This document shows positions 16,141 through 24,427 of a DNA stretch of 30,770 nucleotides, piece by piece (within the stretch, counting starts at the first letter, position 1; the number at the start of each line of letters is the position of its first letter). The DNA lies in NCBI GenBank assembly GCA_021791995.1, contig JAJYVN010000006.1, forward strand, positions 1 to 30,770. The letters are read 5' to 3'. Source of the DNA: Bacillota bacterium. GTDB taxonomy: Bacteria; Bacillota; Sulfobacillia; RBS10-35; JAJYVN01. The position numbers and the translations under genes are program-made. The notes beneath the pieces were generated by a model. The model saw nothing but the letters and a program-made list of their open reading frames with translations, was not told the origin of the DNA and searched no databases.

Positions 16141-17466
16141 ATGAATCTTCCAAACATTGTGCTTTTTGTGACGGATGATCACGGACCGTGGGCGATCGGT
16201 TCCTATGGCAATCCAGATGTGCGCACCCCCACGTTGGACTTTTTGGCCCGGCGCGGCGTACGGTTTGCGCACGCCTTTGCATCGGCGCCGATCTGTTCCT
16301 CGGCCCGGGCCAGCTTGCTCACGGGCACCATGCCCTCCCAACATGGCATTCACGACTGGCTGCGGGAGGATGAGCCAGCAGTAGGAGGTCGGGACTGGCT
16401 CGCGGATCAAAGGACGCTGCAACAACACCTGACAAAGCTCGGATACCGCTGCATGTATGTGGGCAAGTGGCACCTCGGTCGGAGTAGTTCTCCTGCGCCC
16501 GGATTTGCCGAATGGTTCTCAGTTCCACAACCGCAGGGTGGCCACAGCGGTCGCCAGTGGTACAGCGACCATGGCACGCTGGTGGAACATAACGAGTACA
16601 AAACCACGGTATTAACCGATGCCGCAGTGGGCTTCCTGCGGGCATGTGGGCCAGACGCGCCGTTCTTGCTCGTCGTCAGCTACATCGGCACACACGCCTC
16701 GGACCACCAGCCGGAACGCTTGGTCGCTCCCTACCGGCAAGCATCCATCACTCCCACATGGGATGCAGCAGCCCCTTATCGCGGGGCGGTGTCCCCCCGT
16801 GAACGCCTCAACCAGTACTACGCCGCAGTCACGCACATCGATGAGGGAGTTGGGCGCATTCTGGACGTCTTGGATTCCCTCGGAAGCTTGGACCGCACGG
16901 CCATCGTCTATACCTCCGATCATGGGACCGCCATGGGCCAACGCGGCGTTTGGGGTAAGGGCAACGGTACCCGTCCCCGAAACATGTTTGAATACTCGCT
17001 GGCGGTGCCACTGATTTGGTCCGGGCCAGAGTCGGTGCAGGGCGGGCGTGTTCTGGACGTTTTAGTGGATCATCGTCATGTCCACAGCACCCTGCTGGAT
17101 CTGGTGGGCATCCCGCGCAGTCCGGACGCGTCCCCCAGCTTCCGGCCGCTTTTGGAGGGCATCCCCCAGGTGTGGGATGATGCTGTATACAGTGAGTACG
17201 GGCCAGTGCGCGCAATTCGCACCGCGACCCACAAACTGGTTGCCCGCCAGGGTCATGGAAGCGATGAACTCTATGACCTGCGCCACGACCCGTGGGAGCA
17301 GACCAATCTCCTGGCACAACCGGATCCTCCCAGCGACATCACCGCTAGACTTTCGGCTCAATTGAACGGCTTTTTTGCGACGCACGAGCGCCCCGAGACC
17401 ACCGGATTACGCTTTGATCCGGATAGCCGGGGTGTCACGGCCGAACATGTGCGAAATCTTGCCTGA
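16141..17466 (+). CDS. Sulfatase (alkaline phosphatase superfamily)
   Basis: A 441-residue hydrolase likely to cleave sulfate esters. The N-terminal metal aspartates D12-D13, the maturation motif CSSAR at 52-56 followed by ASLLTG, GKWHLG (108-113) and the SDHG metal site (259-262) are present. Position three of the core motif is serine where most sulfatases have proline or alanine; C52 and R56 are intact, so C52 could still be converted to formylglycine. No formylglycine-generating enzyme is in the window. There is no signal peptide, so it appears cytoplasmic. ATG 16141 has GGGGGAG five bases upstream. A phosphonate monoester hydrolase or phosphodiesterase of the same fold is an alternative. 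Confidence 0.87.
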   Translation: MNLPNIVLFVTDDHGPWAIGSYGNPDVRTPTLDFLARRGVRFAHAFASAPICSSARASLLTGTMPSQHGIHDWLREDEPAVGGRDWLADQRTLQQHLTKLGYRCMYVGKWHLGRSSSPAPGFAEWFSVPQPQGGHSGRQWYSDHGTLVEHNEYKTTVLTDAAVGFLRACGPDAPFLLVVSYIGTHASDHQPERLVAPYRQASITPTWDAAAPYRGAVSPRERLNQYYAAVTHIDEGVGRILDVLDSLGSLDRTAIVYTSDHGTAMGQRGVWGKGNGTRPRNMFEYSLAVPLIWSGPESVQGGRVLDVLVDHRHVHSTLLDLVGIPRSPDASPSFRPLLEGIPQVWDDAVYSEYGPVRAIRTATHKLVARQGHGSDELYDLRHDPWEQTNLLAQPDPPSDITARLSAQLNGFFATHERPETTGLRFDPDSRGVTAEHVRNLA

Positions 17467-17552
17467 CCGCGTTATTGCACGGATGCGCTACCACATGCGG
17501 GCCCACGTGCCATCCACACGCTGGCTTCATGCGGCAACATCCCCCAAACGGC

Positions 17553-17580
17553 AAACGGCGCCTCACACCATGCGGCGTTT
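17553..17580 (+). terminator. Weak terminator candidate after sulfatase
   Basis: Arms 17553-17561 and 17572-17580 pair with one G-G mismatch, around a 10-base loop, and the second arm ends in TTT with one further T. It lies 87 bases after the sulfatase stop and before the promoter of the next gene. The stretch 17467-17683 contains no credible gene. Confidence 0.4.
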
Positions 17581-17603
17581 TCGAAGACCACACGTTGCGG
17601 ATG

Positions 17604-17633
17604 TTGTCAGGAGTTTGTCTCGTTTGCGATAAT
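17604..17633 (+). promoter_or_regulatory. Vegetative promoter upstream of dat
   Basis: TTGTCA (17604-17609) and GATAAT (17628-17633) are each five of six to consensus, with an 18-base spacer and a TGC extended -10. Transcription would begin near 17640, giving a leader of about 44 bases with a GC-rich hairpin (17653-17668) touching the ribosome site. Confidence 0.65.
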
Positions 17634-17652
17634 GCCGAGGTTATCCGCGGGT

Positions 17653-17668
17653 GCGGGCGGTCGCCCGC
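17653..17668 (+). promoter_or_regulatory. Leader hairpin next to dat ribosome site
   Basis: GCGGGCG and CGCCCGC form a perfect 7-bp stem with a 2-base turn (a tight loop; one pair may open). The stem ends directly before GAAGGAGG (17669-17676), the dat ribosome site. It could stabilise the mRNA 5' end or tune initiation; no ligand-binding riboswitch fold is evident. Confidence 0.45.
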
Positions 17669-17683
17669 GAAGGAGGCATTCGG

Positions 17684-18535
17684 GTGTCGGAGATCGTGTA
17701 TCTGAACGGCGACTTCATTCCCGAGGAGCAGGCGTTGGTATCCGTCGAGGATCGTGGGATGCTCTTTGCCGATGGTGTCTACGAGGTGGCACGCGCGTAT
17801 GGCGGTCGTTTCTTTTTGCTCGATCAGCACCTCGAGCGCATGCAGGAGAGTGCCCGTTTGGTCCGACTGCCGCTTCCATCTGCAGCGGAACTGCGGGCGG
17901 CGATGCAAGGGGTCCTGCAGCGGAACCGAATGGCCGATGCCAGCGTGTATCTCTCCGTGACACGCGGTCACGCCGGACCACGTTCCCACGTCCTTCCGAC
18001 AGAAGCCCATCCCACGGTTTTCGCTGCGGCGCGCCCCACACCGGTCCCGGATCCGCGCAGCATCCAGGAAGGAGCCGCCGCAATCAGCGTCCCCGATCGG
18101 CGTTGGCACATGTGCCACGTAAAATCGATTGGACTTTTACTCAACACCCTTGCCAAACAGGCCGCCGTAGAGGCCGGTGCCCAAGAGGCACTCTTTGTGC
18201 GGGACGGCGTCCTGACCGAGGGGTCCGCAACCAATGCGTTTGTCGTACTCAACGGTCAGATTTGGACGCATCCAAGTGGACCCCACATCCTGTCGGGGAT
18301 CACACGGGATGTTCTCATTGAGATCTGCCAGCGCGACGGCATCCCGCTCCGCCAAGAGGGCGTTCTCCTAAGTCAACTCTACGCGGCACAGGAAGTCTTT
18401 GTGAGCGGGACCAATACGGAGGTGCTCCCCATCGTACGCGTGGACGGTCGCACCATCGGGGAAGGTCGACCGGGGGCCGTCGCTCGACGTCTCCTGGACG
18501 CATTGCACCGATACGTTGCCACCAGTATTCAGTGA
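17684..18535 (+). CDS. dat: D-amino acid (D-alanine) aminotransferase
   Basis: PLP enzyme of fold type IV that moves an amino group between D-alanine and 2-oxo acids, supplying D-glutamate or D-alanine for the wall. The 283-residue protein carries K147 (HVKSIG) as the PLP lysine and E179 (LTEGSATNAF) as the cofactor-contacting glutamate. R100 and H102 in RSH match the Arg98/His100 carboxylate trap that separates D-amino acid transaminases from branched-chain enzymes of the same fold, each shifted by two. GTG at 17684 has GAAGGAGG seven bases upstream. It has its own promoter, and its stop overlaps the start of the next gene (GTGA). Confidence 0.93.
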   Translation: MSEIVYLNGDFIPEEQALVSVEDRGMLFADGVYEVARAYGGRFFLLDQHLERMQESARLVRLPLPSAAELRAAMQGVLQRNRMADASVYLSVTRGHAGPRSHVLPTEAHPTVFAAARPTPVPDPRSIQEGAAAISVPDRRWHMCHVKSIGLLLNTLAKQAAVEAGAQEALFVRDGVLTEGSATNAFVVLNGQIWTHPSGPHILSGITRDVLIEICQRDGIPLRQEGVLLSQLYAAQEVFVSGTNTEVLPIVRVDGRTIGEGRPGAVARRLLDALHRYVATSIQ

Positions 18536-19071
18536 GCCCCCGCAGCCAAAGCTACACCCAGGAGATTCCGAACGACGGGGGTGGCTTTGCTTTGGATTCA
18601 CAATGGATACAGCGTCTCACCGAAGCGCTGCAAAAGGCGCAGGGCGCACAGAGCGGCAACGAGACCCCTCAGGATGGGCAGGGCTCTGGCTCGGAGGGAA
18701 ACCTTCCCCCGTTCGTCTTGGCCCTCATGAAGGCCCAAAAGGGTTCGTCCAAGTCGCAGACCAGCGCCGAAGATGCGCAAAAACTGCTGCAGGCGTTGGG
18801 CAAGGCTGAGCAACACTCAAGTAGCTCTGGCGGTCGTAGCGCCGACAGCCTGAGCTTGCCCCCGGTCTTTGTCGCAGAACTTCTGGAGGCTCTTTCCTCC
18901 TCCGGCCAAAAGCCGCAACGTTCTGAGAACAAGGGCCAGGACAGTGTCACTGCACTGGCTCTTGAGTGGGTGCAGAACCTGGAACGATTGAAGACGATCC
19001 TGCAGGAGACGGAAGCGCTGGCCCAACGCATGGAACACGTGTTGGCCAGTGCCTCCCAGCCCAGCAGTTGA
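18532..19071 (+). CDS. Hydrophilic protein of unknown function, coupled to dat
   Basis: A 179-residue, Gln/Ser/Gly-rich protein with no membrane segment or signal peptide. Predicted-helical blocks (LDSQWIQRLTEALQKA, residues 22-37; PPFVLALMKAQK; PPVFVAELLEALSSS; a C-terminal LEWVQNLERLKTILQETEALAQRM helix) alternate with disordered serine/glycine linkers. The phrase PP.FV..L occurs twice (59-64 and 109-114), hinting at an internal duplication. The last helix could form a coiled coil. GTG at 18532 overlaps the dat stop by four bases, so translation is likely coupled. I do not recognise it; a small coat or spore protein is one guess from composition. Confidence 0.72.
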   Translation: MSPRSQSYTQEIPNDGGGFALDSQWIQRLTEALQKAQGAQSGNETPQDGQGSGSEGNLPPFVLALMKAQKGSSKSQTSAEDAQKLLQALGKAEQHSSSSGGRSADSLSLPPVFVAELLEALSSSGQKPQRSENKGQDSVTALALEWVQNLERLKTILQETEALAQRMEHVLASASQPSS

Positions 19072-19087
19072 AAAGGGGCTAAGAAGA

Positions 19088-19107
19088 GGCCGCCCGCCCG
19101 GGCGGCC
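19088..19107. terminator. Bidirectional GC-rich hairpin between convergent genes
   Basis: GGCCGCCC and GGGCGGCC form a perfect stem (8 bp with a 4-base loop). It lies 16 bases after the stop of the plus-strand gene and 7 bases before the end of the minus-strand GH18-like gene. Reading leftwards it is followed by a pyrimidine-rich stretch with TTCTT and CCCCTTTT, which suits termination of the GH18-like transcript; the right side has no T-run. Confidence 0.65.
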
Positions 19108-19114
19108 CCGTGCA

Positions 19115-20302
19115 TCAAGCAGCACTGCTCGAAGCCTTGGAGCTACCTGCCTTCGAACCGGATGCCGTCGACGATCCACCGACCCGTCCAGGGCGGGCAG
19201 CGGAGGATGGCTTTGGAATGGCCGATGCACTGCTCTTCGATCCCGCCCGAATCGTTGTCGTGCTCGGTCCCGTCCCGGCAGCGCCGCGGAGCGCCTTCCA
19301 GTAGTTCGTTGTCTCATAGCCGCCGAGCCACAGCGCCAAGCCCTCGACATCCTTGCTGCGTGCCAATTGAACGATGGGTACGATCGCCACGCCGTCCTCG
19401 TACCACACCGTGTGCACCACCCCGTTGACCGAATAGGTGAAGTGCGGTGATCCATCCGCCAGGCGGCTGATCCGTGCCTTGCCGGAGGTGATCCATTGCT
19501 CGATCGTCGAGAGGGGAAGCGTGGCAGCCTTGGTCGACCCGGCCGGCCAGTCGTATCCGTAGTCGGCCAGACCAACAATCAGTTTTTGGGGCGGAACCCC
19601 AATGCGCAAGGCCTCGTTCACGCGCTGTGTAACCCAAGCCAAGGGGGCAATCGGGCCCGGAGCCGATCCGCTATCGTGGTCATCGTATGTCATCAGAACA
19701 ATCTCATTGGATGCCTTGGCGAGCGCCGGGTAGTTATATACGCCAGTGTTGGCCTTCCTCGTCGTGCCAGACGGGATCACGTCCACGGAGAGCTGTTTCC
19801 CCATAGCGTGAACCTGGGTGTAAAGGGACTGCATCAAGAGCGTCAACCCGTCGCGCGCATCGGGCTTGAGGAGCTCGAAATCGATGTTGAGGCCCGCGTA
19901 GTTTTCCCGTTTGAGGATCGACGCTAGTTGGCTCACGGCGGTGGAGCGCGCCGACGCACTCAATAGAAACTGGCCCGTCCCACCGTAGTTCACGACCAAA
20001 GGCATGAGTGCGATGCCATGGGACTTGGCCCAGGACTTAAGGCCATTCACGCTGAGATCCCGCACCGATCCGTCAGGCATGACCTTATACCAGAGCGGCG
20101 CGAGCGCCGAGATCGCCGACTTGTTTTGAGCCAGAAGCGGAAGGATCTGTGCCGTGTTCGTGGTCGGTTCCGCACTCTGATCATAAAAGACCAGTATCTT
20201 GAGCGGTCCGCTGCCTGGATTCGGCATGGTCCGACTGCCCACCCCACACCCTGCCACAAGCGCAAGCATGGCCAGTGTCGCGACGAGTAGTTTCGTTTTC
20301 AC
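19115..20302 (-). CDS. GH18-like lipoprotein, spore peptidoglycan hydrolase type
   Basis: A 395-residue exported protein with a lipobox (LVAGC, C19), so it is probably lipid-anchored. The body is a family 18 glycosidase-like barrel: LKILVFYDQ opening strand (34-42), the GLNIDFE block (137-143, D141 and E143 as expected catalytic acids), LIVGLADYGYDW and HTVWYEDG. These features are shared with the YaaH/YdhD-type spore cortex and germination enzymes, a suggestion only. The last ~55 residues are serine/alanine/lysine-rich and look disordered. GTG at 20302 has GGGGGA six bases upstream. It follows the SpoIIIE/FtsK gene by 53 bases and may share its transcript. Confidence 0.85.
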   Translation of the reverse strand: MKTKLLVATLAMLALVAGCGVGSRTMPNPGSGPLKILVFYDQSAEPTTNTAQILPLLAQNKSAISALAPLWYKVMPDGSVRDLSVNGLKSWAKSHGIALMPLVVNYGGTGQFLLSASARSTAVSQLASILKRENYAGLNIDFELLKPDARDGLTLLMQSLYTQVHAMGKQLSVDVIPSGTTRKANTGVYNYPALAKASNEIVLMTYDDHDSGSAPGPIAPLAWVTQRVNEALRIGVPPQKLIVGLADYGYDWPAGSTKAATLPLSTIEQWITSGKARISRLADGSPHFTYSVNGVVHTVWYEDGVAIVPIVQLARSKDVEGLALWLGGYETTNYWKALRGAAGTGPSTTTIRAGSKSSASAIPKPSSAARPGRVGGSSTASGSKAGSSKASSSAA

Positions 20303-20355
20303 GCGATATCCCCCTGTGCGGTATCTTGCCCGCCCAGGAGCACCTTCACGCGTGG

Positions 20356-22536
20356 TCAGTGCGAGGGCCGATCTCCGTATCGCTGATGAAACTCTTCCAC
20401 CGTCATCCGCACCTCACGGGATTTCGATCCCTGGTGTGGCCCCACATACCCGCTCTGTTCCAGCATGTCCATCAGTCGCCCAGCTCGCGTAAAGCCGACA
20501 CGCAGGCGCCGTTGCAAGTTGGAAACCGAGGCCTGTCCACTCTCTACAACAATACGGAGGGCATCTACGAACAGGGCGTCTCCATCCCCATCCCCCGCCT
20601 CTTCCGTCCCCTCCCCCTCCGCATTCGTGATAAGCTCATGATACTCGGGCTCTGCCGAGTGCCGCGCGAAGTTCATCACCGCCTCGACCTCTGTCTCGCG
20701 GATGAAGGCACCCTGCACGCGAAGGAGCTTCTGCTCGCCCATGGGACGAAAGAGCATATCCCCCCGTCCTACCAGCTTCTCGGCACCGCCGACATCGATC
20801 ACCGTCCGCGAGTCCACCTGCGAGGAGACAGCGAGGGCGATACGCGTCGGAATGTTTGCCTTGATCACGCCAGTGATCACATCCACGGATGGCCGTTGTG
20901 TCGCAACGATGAGATGGATTCCCGCTGCGCGCGCCATCTGGGTGAGACGCTGGATGGCACTCTCCACATGGGCCCGGGCCACAAGCATCAGATCCGCAAG
21001 CTCGTCGATCACCACGACGACGTAGGGCAACAATTCCTCACCGTGCTCGCGCGCCAAGGCGTTGAACCGACCAATGTCCCGTGCGCCCGCTGTCGTAAAG
21101 AGGGCGTACCGATTCTCCATTTCCTTGACAACGGCCTGCAGACTGTCCGCAGCTCGCTTCGGGTCGGTGATGACGGGGCTCCAGAGATGCGGAATGCCGT
21201 TGTACGCGGAGAGCTCCACCATCTTAGGATCGACCAGCACGAACTTGACCTGATCCGGCCGCGCCTTATACACCAAGCTCACCAGCATCGAATTTAAGGC
21301 GATGCTCTTGCCCGATCCCGTCGCCCCGGCCACCAAGACGTGCAGCAGCCGCTCCAAGGAGGCCACCACCGGCCGGCCCGCGATGTCCTGCCCCAACACG
21401 ACCGTGAGGGGAGATGCGGCCGTTCGAAACACCGAGGACTCCAGCACATCGCGTAGGTATACGGGGGTAACAACGGTGTTCGGAACCTCGATCCCCACAG
21501 CGGACTTTCCAGGGATGGGAGCGACGATCCGCACATCCGGGGCGGCCAACGCCAGAGCGATATCATCCGCCAGCGCCGAGATACGCGAGACCTTGACACC
21601 ACTGCCTGGCTGCACCTCGAACCGCGTCACGGCTGGCCCCTGTGCAACCTCCGTCACATGCGCCTCCACGCCAAAGCTCCGCATCGCCTCCTCCAAAACC
21701 TGGCTTCGTTGGACGTCCTGTGCCGGCTGTCGCCGCTGCGCCGTCCCGCGCGCCAAGAGATCGATCGGCGGAAAAACATATGGGCCGTGCGACTCCTCAA
21801 CCTTGCGGGTCGGATGGCGCTGCCCGATCAGGTCCGGCAGGTCATCGTCCACCGCAGGCGCCGACGTGGAAGCCGTGCGTTCGGGCGTCGGTGGTTCCGA
21901 CTCCACGACCGGCGGTTCCACCTCCACCACCGATGGCGGCAACGCTGCCGGACGGCGAAGTGGCTCGGGTCGCGCCGCCCCCGGTTCATCCGGAACAGGC
22001 TCGGTGACAAAGCGCCCGATGGCACGACCGGCCTGAATGGTGGCCGTCACCGGCAAGCCCAATGCCCGCCGCAAGGAGAACTGAACCGCCAGAAGAAGCC
22101 CAAGCACCGCCATGGTGATCAGTGCCACGACGAGTCCCACGGGTCCAAAGAGGCCATGCAACACCCAGTCCACAAACCAACCGATCAACCCACCGCCCGA
22201 ACGATACCAACCAATGTGAAAGCCAGCGCGCATCCCAGGTCCATCACCGAACGCACCCGTCGCGGCGACCAGTAAGGCCGCCACTCCTGTCCAGTGCCAA
22301 ACGCTGAAAACCACGCGACGGGATAGTAAAAGCAGAACCGCAACGACCAAGGCCAGAGCAGGTAAAGCGGGCGCGGCTCGCCCAACGGTCCCGTGCAGCA
22401 CTGCTGCCAGCAAGCGCAGGACCAGGGAAGCATGGGTGTAGAGGGCAACAAAACCAATCACGCCGAGCGCCGTTAAAAGCACGATGGAAACATCCCTGCG
22501 GACTGACGCCGGGAGCGTTCCCGTCTTGCCCTTCAT
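20356..22536 (-). CDS. spoIIIE: DNA translocase SpoIIIE/FtsK
   Basis: Pumps chromosomal DNA across the septum; in sporulation it moves the chromosome into the forespore. The 726-residue protein has about four N-terminal membrane segments (within residues 15-155), a proline/glutamate-rich linker (about 178-245), and the RecA-like motor with the P-loop GATGSGKS (404-411) and VIDELADLM (Walker B). A winged-helix gamma domain at the C-terminus (ASVSNLQRRLRVGFTRAGRLMDML) reads polarity signals. ATG at 22536 overlaps the uppP stop by four bases. The frame is open further upstream but would lie in uppP. I use the SpoIIIE name because of the spore-former context; a vegetative FtsK role is not excluded. 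Confidence 0.95.
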   Translation of the reverse strand: MKGKTGTLPASVRRDVSIVLLTALGVIGFVALYTHASLVLRLLAAVLHGTVGRAAPALPALALVVAVLLLLSRRVVFSVWHWTGVAALLVAATGAFGDGPGMRAGFHIGWYRSGGGLIGWFVDWVLHGLFGPVGLVVALITMAVLGLLLAVQFSLRRALGLPVTATIQAGRAIGRFVTEPVPDEPGAARPEPLRRPAALPPSVVEVEPPVVESEPPTPERTASTSAPAVDDDLPDLIGQRHPTRKVEESHGPYVFPPIDLLARGTAQRRQPAQDVQRSQVLEEAMRSFGVEAHVTEVAQGPAVTRFEVQPGSGVKVSRISALADDIALALAAPDVRIVAPIPGKSAVGIEVPNTVVTPVYLRDVLESSVFRTAASPLTVVLGQDIAGRPVVASLERLLHVLVAGATGSGKSIALNSMLVSLVYKARPDQVKFVLVDPKMVELSAYNGIPHLWSPVITDPKRAADSLQAVVKEMENRYALFTTAGARDIGRFNALAREHGEELLPYVVVVIDELADLMLVARAHVESAIQRLTQMARAAGIHLIVATQRPSVDVITGVIKANIPTRIALAVSSQVDSRTVIDVGGAEKLVGRGDMLFRPMGEQKLLRVQGAFIRETEVEAVMNFARHSAEPEYHELITNAEGEGTEEAGDGDGDALFVDALRIVVESGQASVSNLQRRLRVGFTRAGRLMDMLEQSGYVGPHQGSKSREVRMTVEEFHQRYGDRPSH

Positions 22537-23360
22537 GCCCCCACGACCGCGTGGAGCAGTGTTAGAACGCCCAGAGCGAGACAGTAATAGCCGAAGGAAG
22601 CCAGACCGCCTCTTGTTAGAACGCCCACGCAGTACCGTATCGCTGCCACCCCGCTTGCTAGCGCGACGGCGATCGCCAGACAAATCGTCCATCCTCCTCC
22701 GCTCGCAAGCGCGTTCCAGAGTCCACCGATCTCGAGGACCACCGCACCCGTCACTGCCGGAATCGACAGGAGAAAGGAGAAGCGCGCTGCCTCTACGGGC
22801 TTGAGCTCACGCCACATTCCGGTCGCGATGGTGGCACCAGACCGCGAGATCCCCGGCACAAGGGCCAGCGCCTGGGCGCACCCAATCCAGAGCGCGTCGG
22901 CCCAGCGGAGTTCCCCTGCCGTACGGCTTCCCGCGCGGTGCCGCGCGCCAAGGAGCAGGACGACCCCGGTCAGGATCCATCCCCCACCGACGGCCCCCAG
23001 CGATGCAAAGAGCCGATCCACGATGGAACTGGCTAGAAGCCCCGCCACAGCCACCGGAAGCGTCCCCACCGCCACGATCCAGAGTGACACCCGCTCACCA
23101 CTCGGGCGCGCCAGAGCCGTCCACCGCCCGAGATCGCCACGATAGACCCAGAGGACGGCAGAAAGCGTCCCCAGGTGCAGACCCGCCTCCAAGGCCAGTC
23201 CCGGCTGCGTCAGGTGAAAGATCGCCTCGGCCAGCGCTAGGTGCCCCGACGAGCTCACCGGGAGAAACTCGGTGAGTCCCTGGAGTACCCCCAACAGGAC
23301 CGCGTGGGCCCAGAGGAGCGCATCTCTCTGTACCGCAAGTATAGCACCGGTTGCAAACAC
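22533..23360 (-). CDS. uppP: Undecaprenyl-diphosphatase
   Basis: Membrane phosphatase that recycles undecaprenyl pyrophosphate to the lipid carrier for wall synthesis, also giving bacitracin tolerance. The 275-residue product has the two family motifs, LQGLTEFLPVSSSGH (26-40) and PGISRSGAT (169-177), with multiple hydrophobic segments. The start is uncertain: GTG at 23360 has GGGGGG five bases upstream, giving about a 14-residue extra N-terminus compared with the typical family start; no ATG, GTG or TTG exists nearer. The stop overlaps the SpoIIIE/FtsK start (ATGA), so they are co-translated. Divergent tepA begins about 100 bases upstream. Confidence 0.93.
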   Translation of the reverse strand: MFATGAILAVQRDALLWAHAVLLGVLQGLTEFLPVSSSGHLALAEAIFHLTQPGLALEAGLHLGTLSAVLWVYRGDLGRWTALARPSGERVSLWIVAVGTLPVAVAGLLASSIVDRLFASLGAVGGGWILTGVVLLLGARHRAGSRTAGELRWADALWIGCAQALALVPGISRSGATIATGMWRELKPVEAARFSFLLSIPAVTGAVVLEIGGLWNALASGGGWTICLAIAVALASGVAAIRYCVGVLTRGGLASFGYYCLALGVLTLLHAVVGA

Positions 23361-23461
23361 CTGTACCCCCCATTTCGCTGATCGATCTCCGTTCATCGGG
23401 GCATACTGACCCCATGACAACCACCCGGGTTCCTGAGGTCAGCACGGGTCAAGGGACAGAA

Positions 23462-24142
23462 GTGAACCAGGGAACCGATCCGGAAGAGGGTGCGGAGACC
23501 GCTGCACCGCAAGCGGAGAGCGAACGGCTCCCCCTGCCCAAGAGTTCGGTCCAGGTTCTGACGATCATCGGCCAGGTCGAGGGCCACGTCAGCCTGCCTT
23601 CCCAGAACAAGACCACGAAGTATGAACACGTTCTGCCCCAGCTGGTGGCAATTGAAGAGGATTCAGGAGTGACCGGGGTCCTGGTCCTCCTGAATACCGT
23701 CGGGGGCGACGTTGAGGCGGGACTTGCGATCGCAGAGATGATTCGCACCATGGCCACCCCGTCCGTCAGCCTGGTTCTCGGGGGAGGCCACTCCATCGGC
23801 GTTCCAATCGCCGTAGCGGCACGGCGCTCCTTCATCGCATCCACAGCGACCATGACGATTCACCCCATTCGCATCTCGGGGATGGTGATCGGGGTCCCCC
23901 AAACCTATGAGTACTTAGAGAAGATGCAGGACCGAGTGATTGACTTTGTGGTGGCCAACTCGCGCATCAGTCAGGAGCGGTACCGTGAACTGATGTTCCG
24001 CACGGGGGAACTGGCCAGGGATGTTGGCACCATTCTGGTGGGAAAGGATGCCGTCCGCGAGGGTCTGATCCACGAGGTGGGCGGCATGGCCGAAGCGCTT
24101 TCAGCACTGCACTCCATGCATACCAGTGGAAGGGGGCTTTGA
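23462..24142 (+). CDS. tepA: ClpP-like protease TepA
   Basis: A ClpP-fold serine protease homologue (YmfB in B. subtilis); the B. subtilis protein affects secretion and processing of exported proteins. The 226-residue product shows KTTKYEHVLPQLVAIEED, NTVGGDVEAGLAIAEM and GGGHSIGVPIAVA, in which S111 is the expected nucleophile, plus MTIHPIRI. GTG at 23462 has AAGGGA five bases upstream. ATG at 23414 is in frame and would add 16 residues but has no ribosome site. It is followed by ylzJ three bases later. In B. subtilis tepA-ylzJ lies between rnjB and spoIIIE on the same strand; here the pair is inverted relative to both flanks. Confidence 0.93.
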   Translation: MNQGTDPEEGAETAAPQAESERLPLPKSSVQVLTIIGQVEGHVSLPSQNKTTKYEHVLPQLVAIEEDSGVTGVLVLLNTVGGDVEAGLAIAEMIRTMATPSVSLVLGGGHSIGVPIAVAARRSFIASTATMTIHPIRISGMVIGVPQTYEYLEKMQDRVIDFVVANSRISQERYRELMFRTGELARDVGTILVGKDAVREGLIHEVGGMAEALSALHSMHTSGRGL

Positions 24143-24145
24143 GCA

Positions 24146-24373
24146 GTGATTCTCTACAGCGTGCAGCCACCCGAAGTCACCTGGCAGCAACCCTCAGAGG
24201 ACAACACGGTTGTCGTGCTGGATCGTACGCGAACCCTGATCATGATTCGTGATCGGAACGGACAACTACGGATTGTGCGCCTCTGCTCCACCGAGCCACG
24301 CGACTACCTCAATCCTCGATGGCAGCCAGGGTGCGTCTGGACTGAACCCCATACACCCAGCAGGTCATTCTAA
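24146..24373 (+). CDS. ylzJ: YlzJ-like protein
   Basis: A 75-residue protein matching the YlzJ-like family by its opening MILYSVQPPEVTW (GTG start read as Met), the central VVVLDRTRTLIMI strand region and LCSTEPRDYLNPRWQPG near the end. Its biochemical role is not known. It follows the tepA stop by three bases, which is its usual partner. The ribosome site is weak (GAAGGGGG about 13 bases upstream), so coupling to tepA is likely. Confidence 0.85.
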   Translation: MILYSVQPPEVTWQQPSEDNTVVVLDRTRTLIMIRDRNGQLRIVRLCSTEPRDYLNPRWQPGCVWTEPHTPSRSF

Positions 24374-24427
24374 CGCGCACGACGAATTCCACCGCACTTA
24401 GGGGCGCCCGGGGAGGGACGCACGAAG

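Noticed and set aside
20275..21297. Plus-strand frame of 340 codons opposite the SpoIIIE/FtsK motor domain
   Set aside because: Antisense to conserved motor motifs, with no ribosome site and no recognisable domain.
23338..23346. TGCTATACT on the minus strand upstream of conserved uppP sequence, resembling an extended -10
   Set aside because: No -35 box better than three of six, and using it would leave uppP without an in-frame start before the conserved region.
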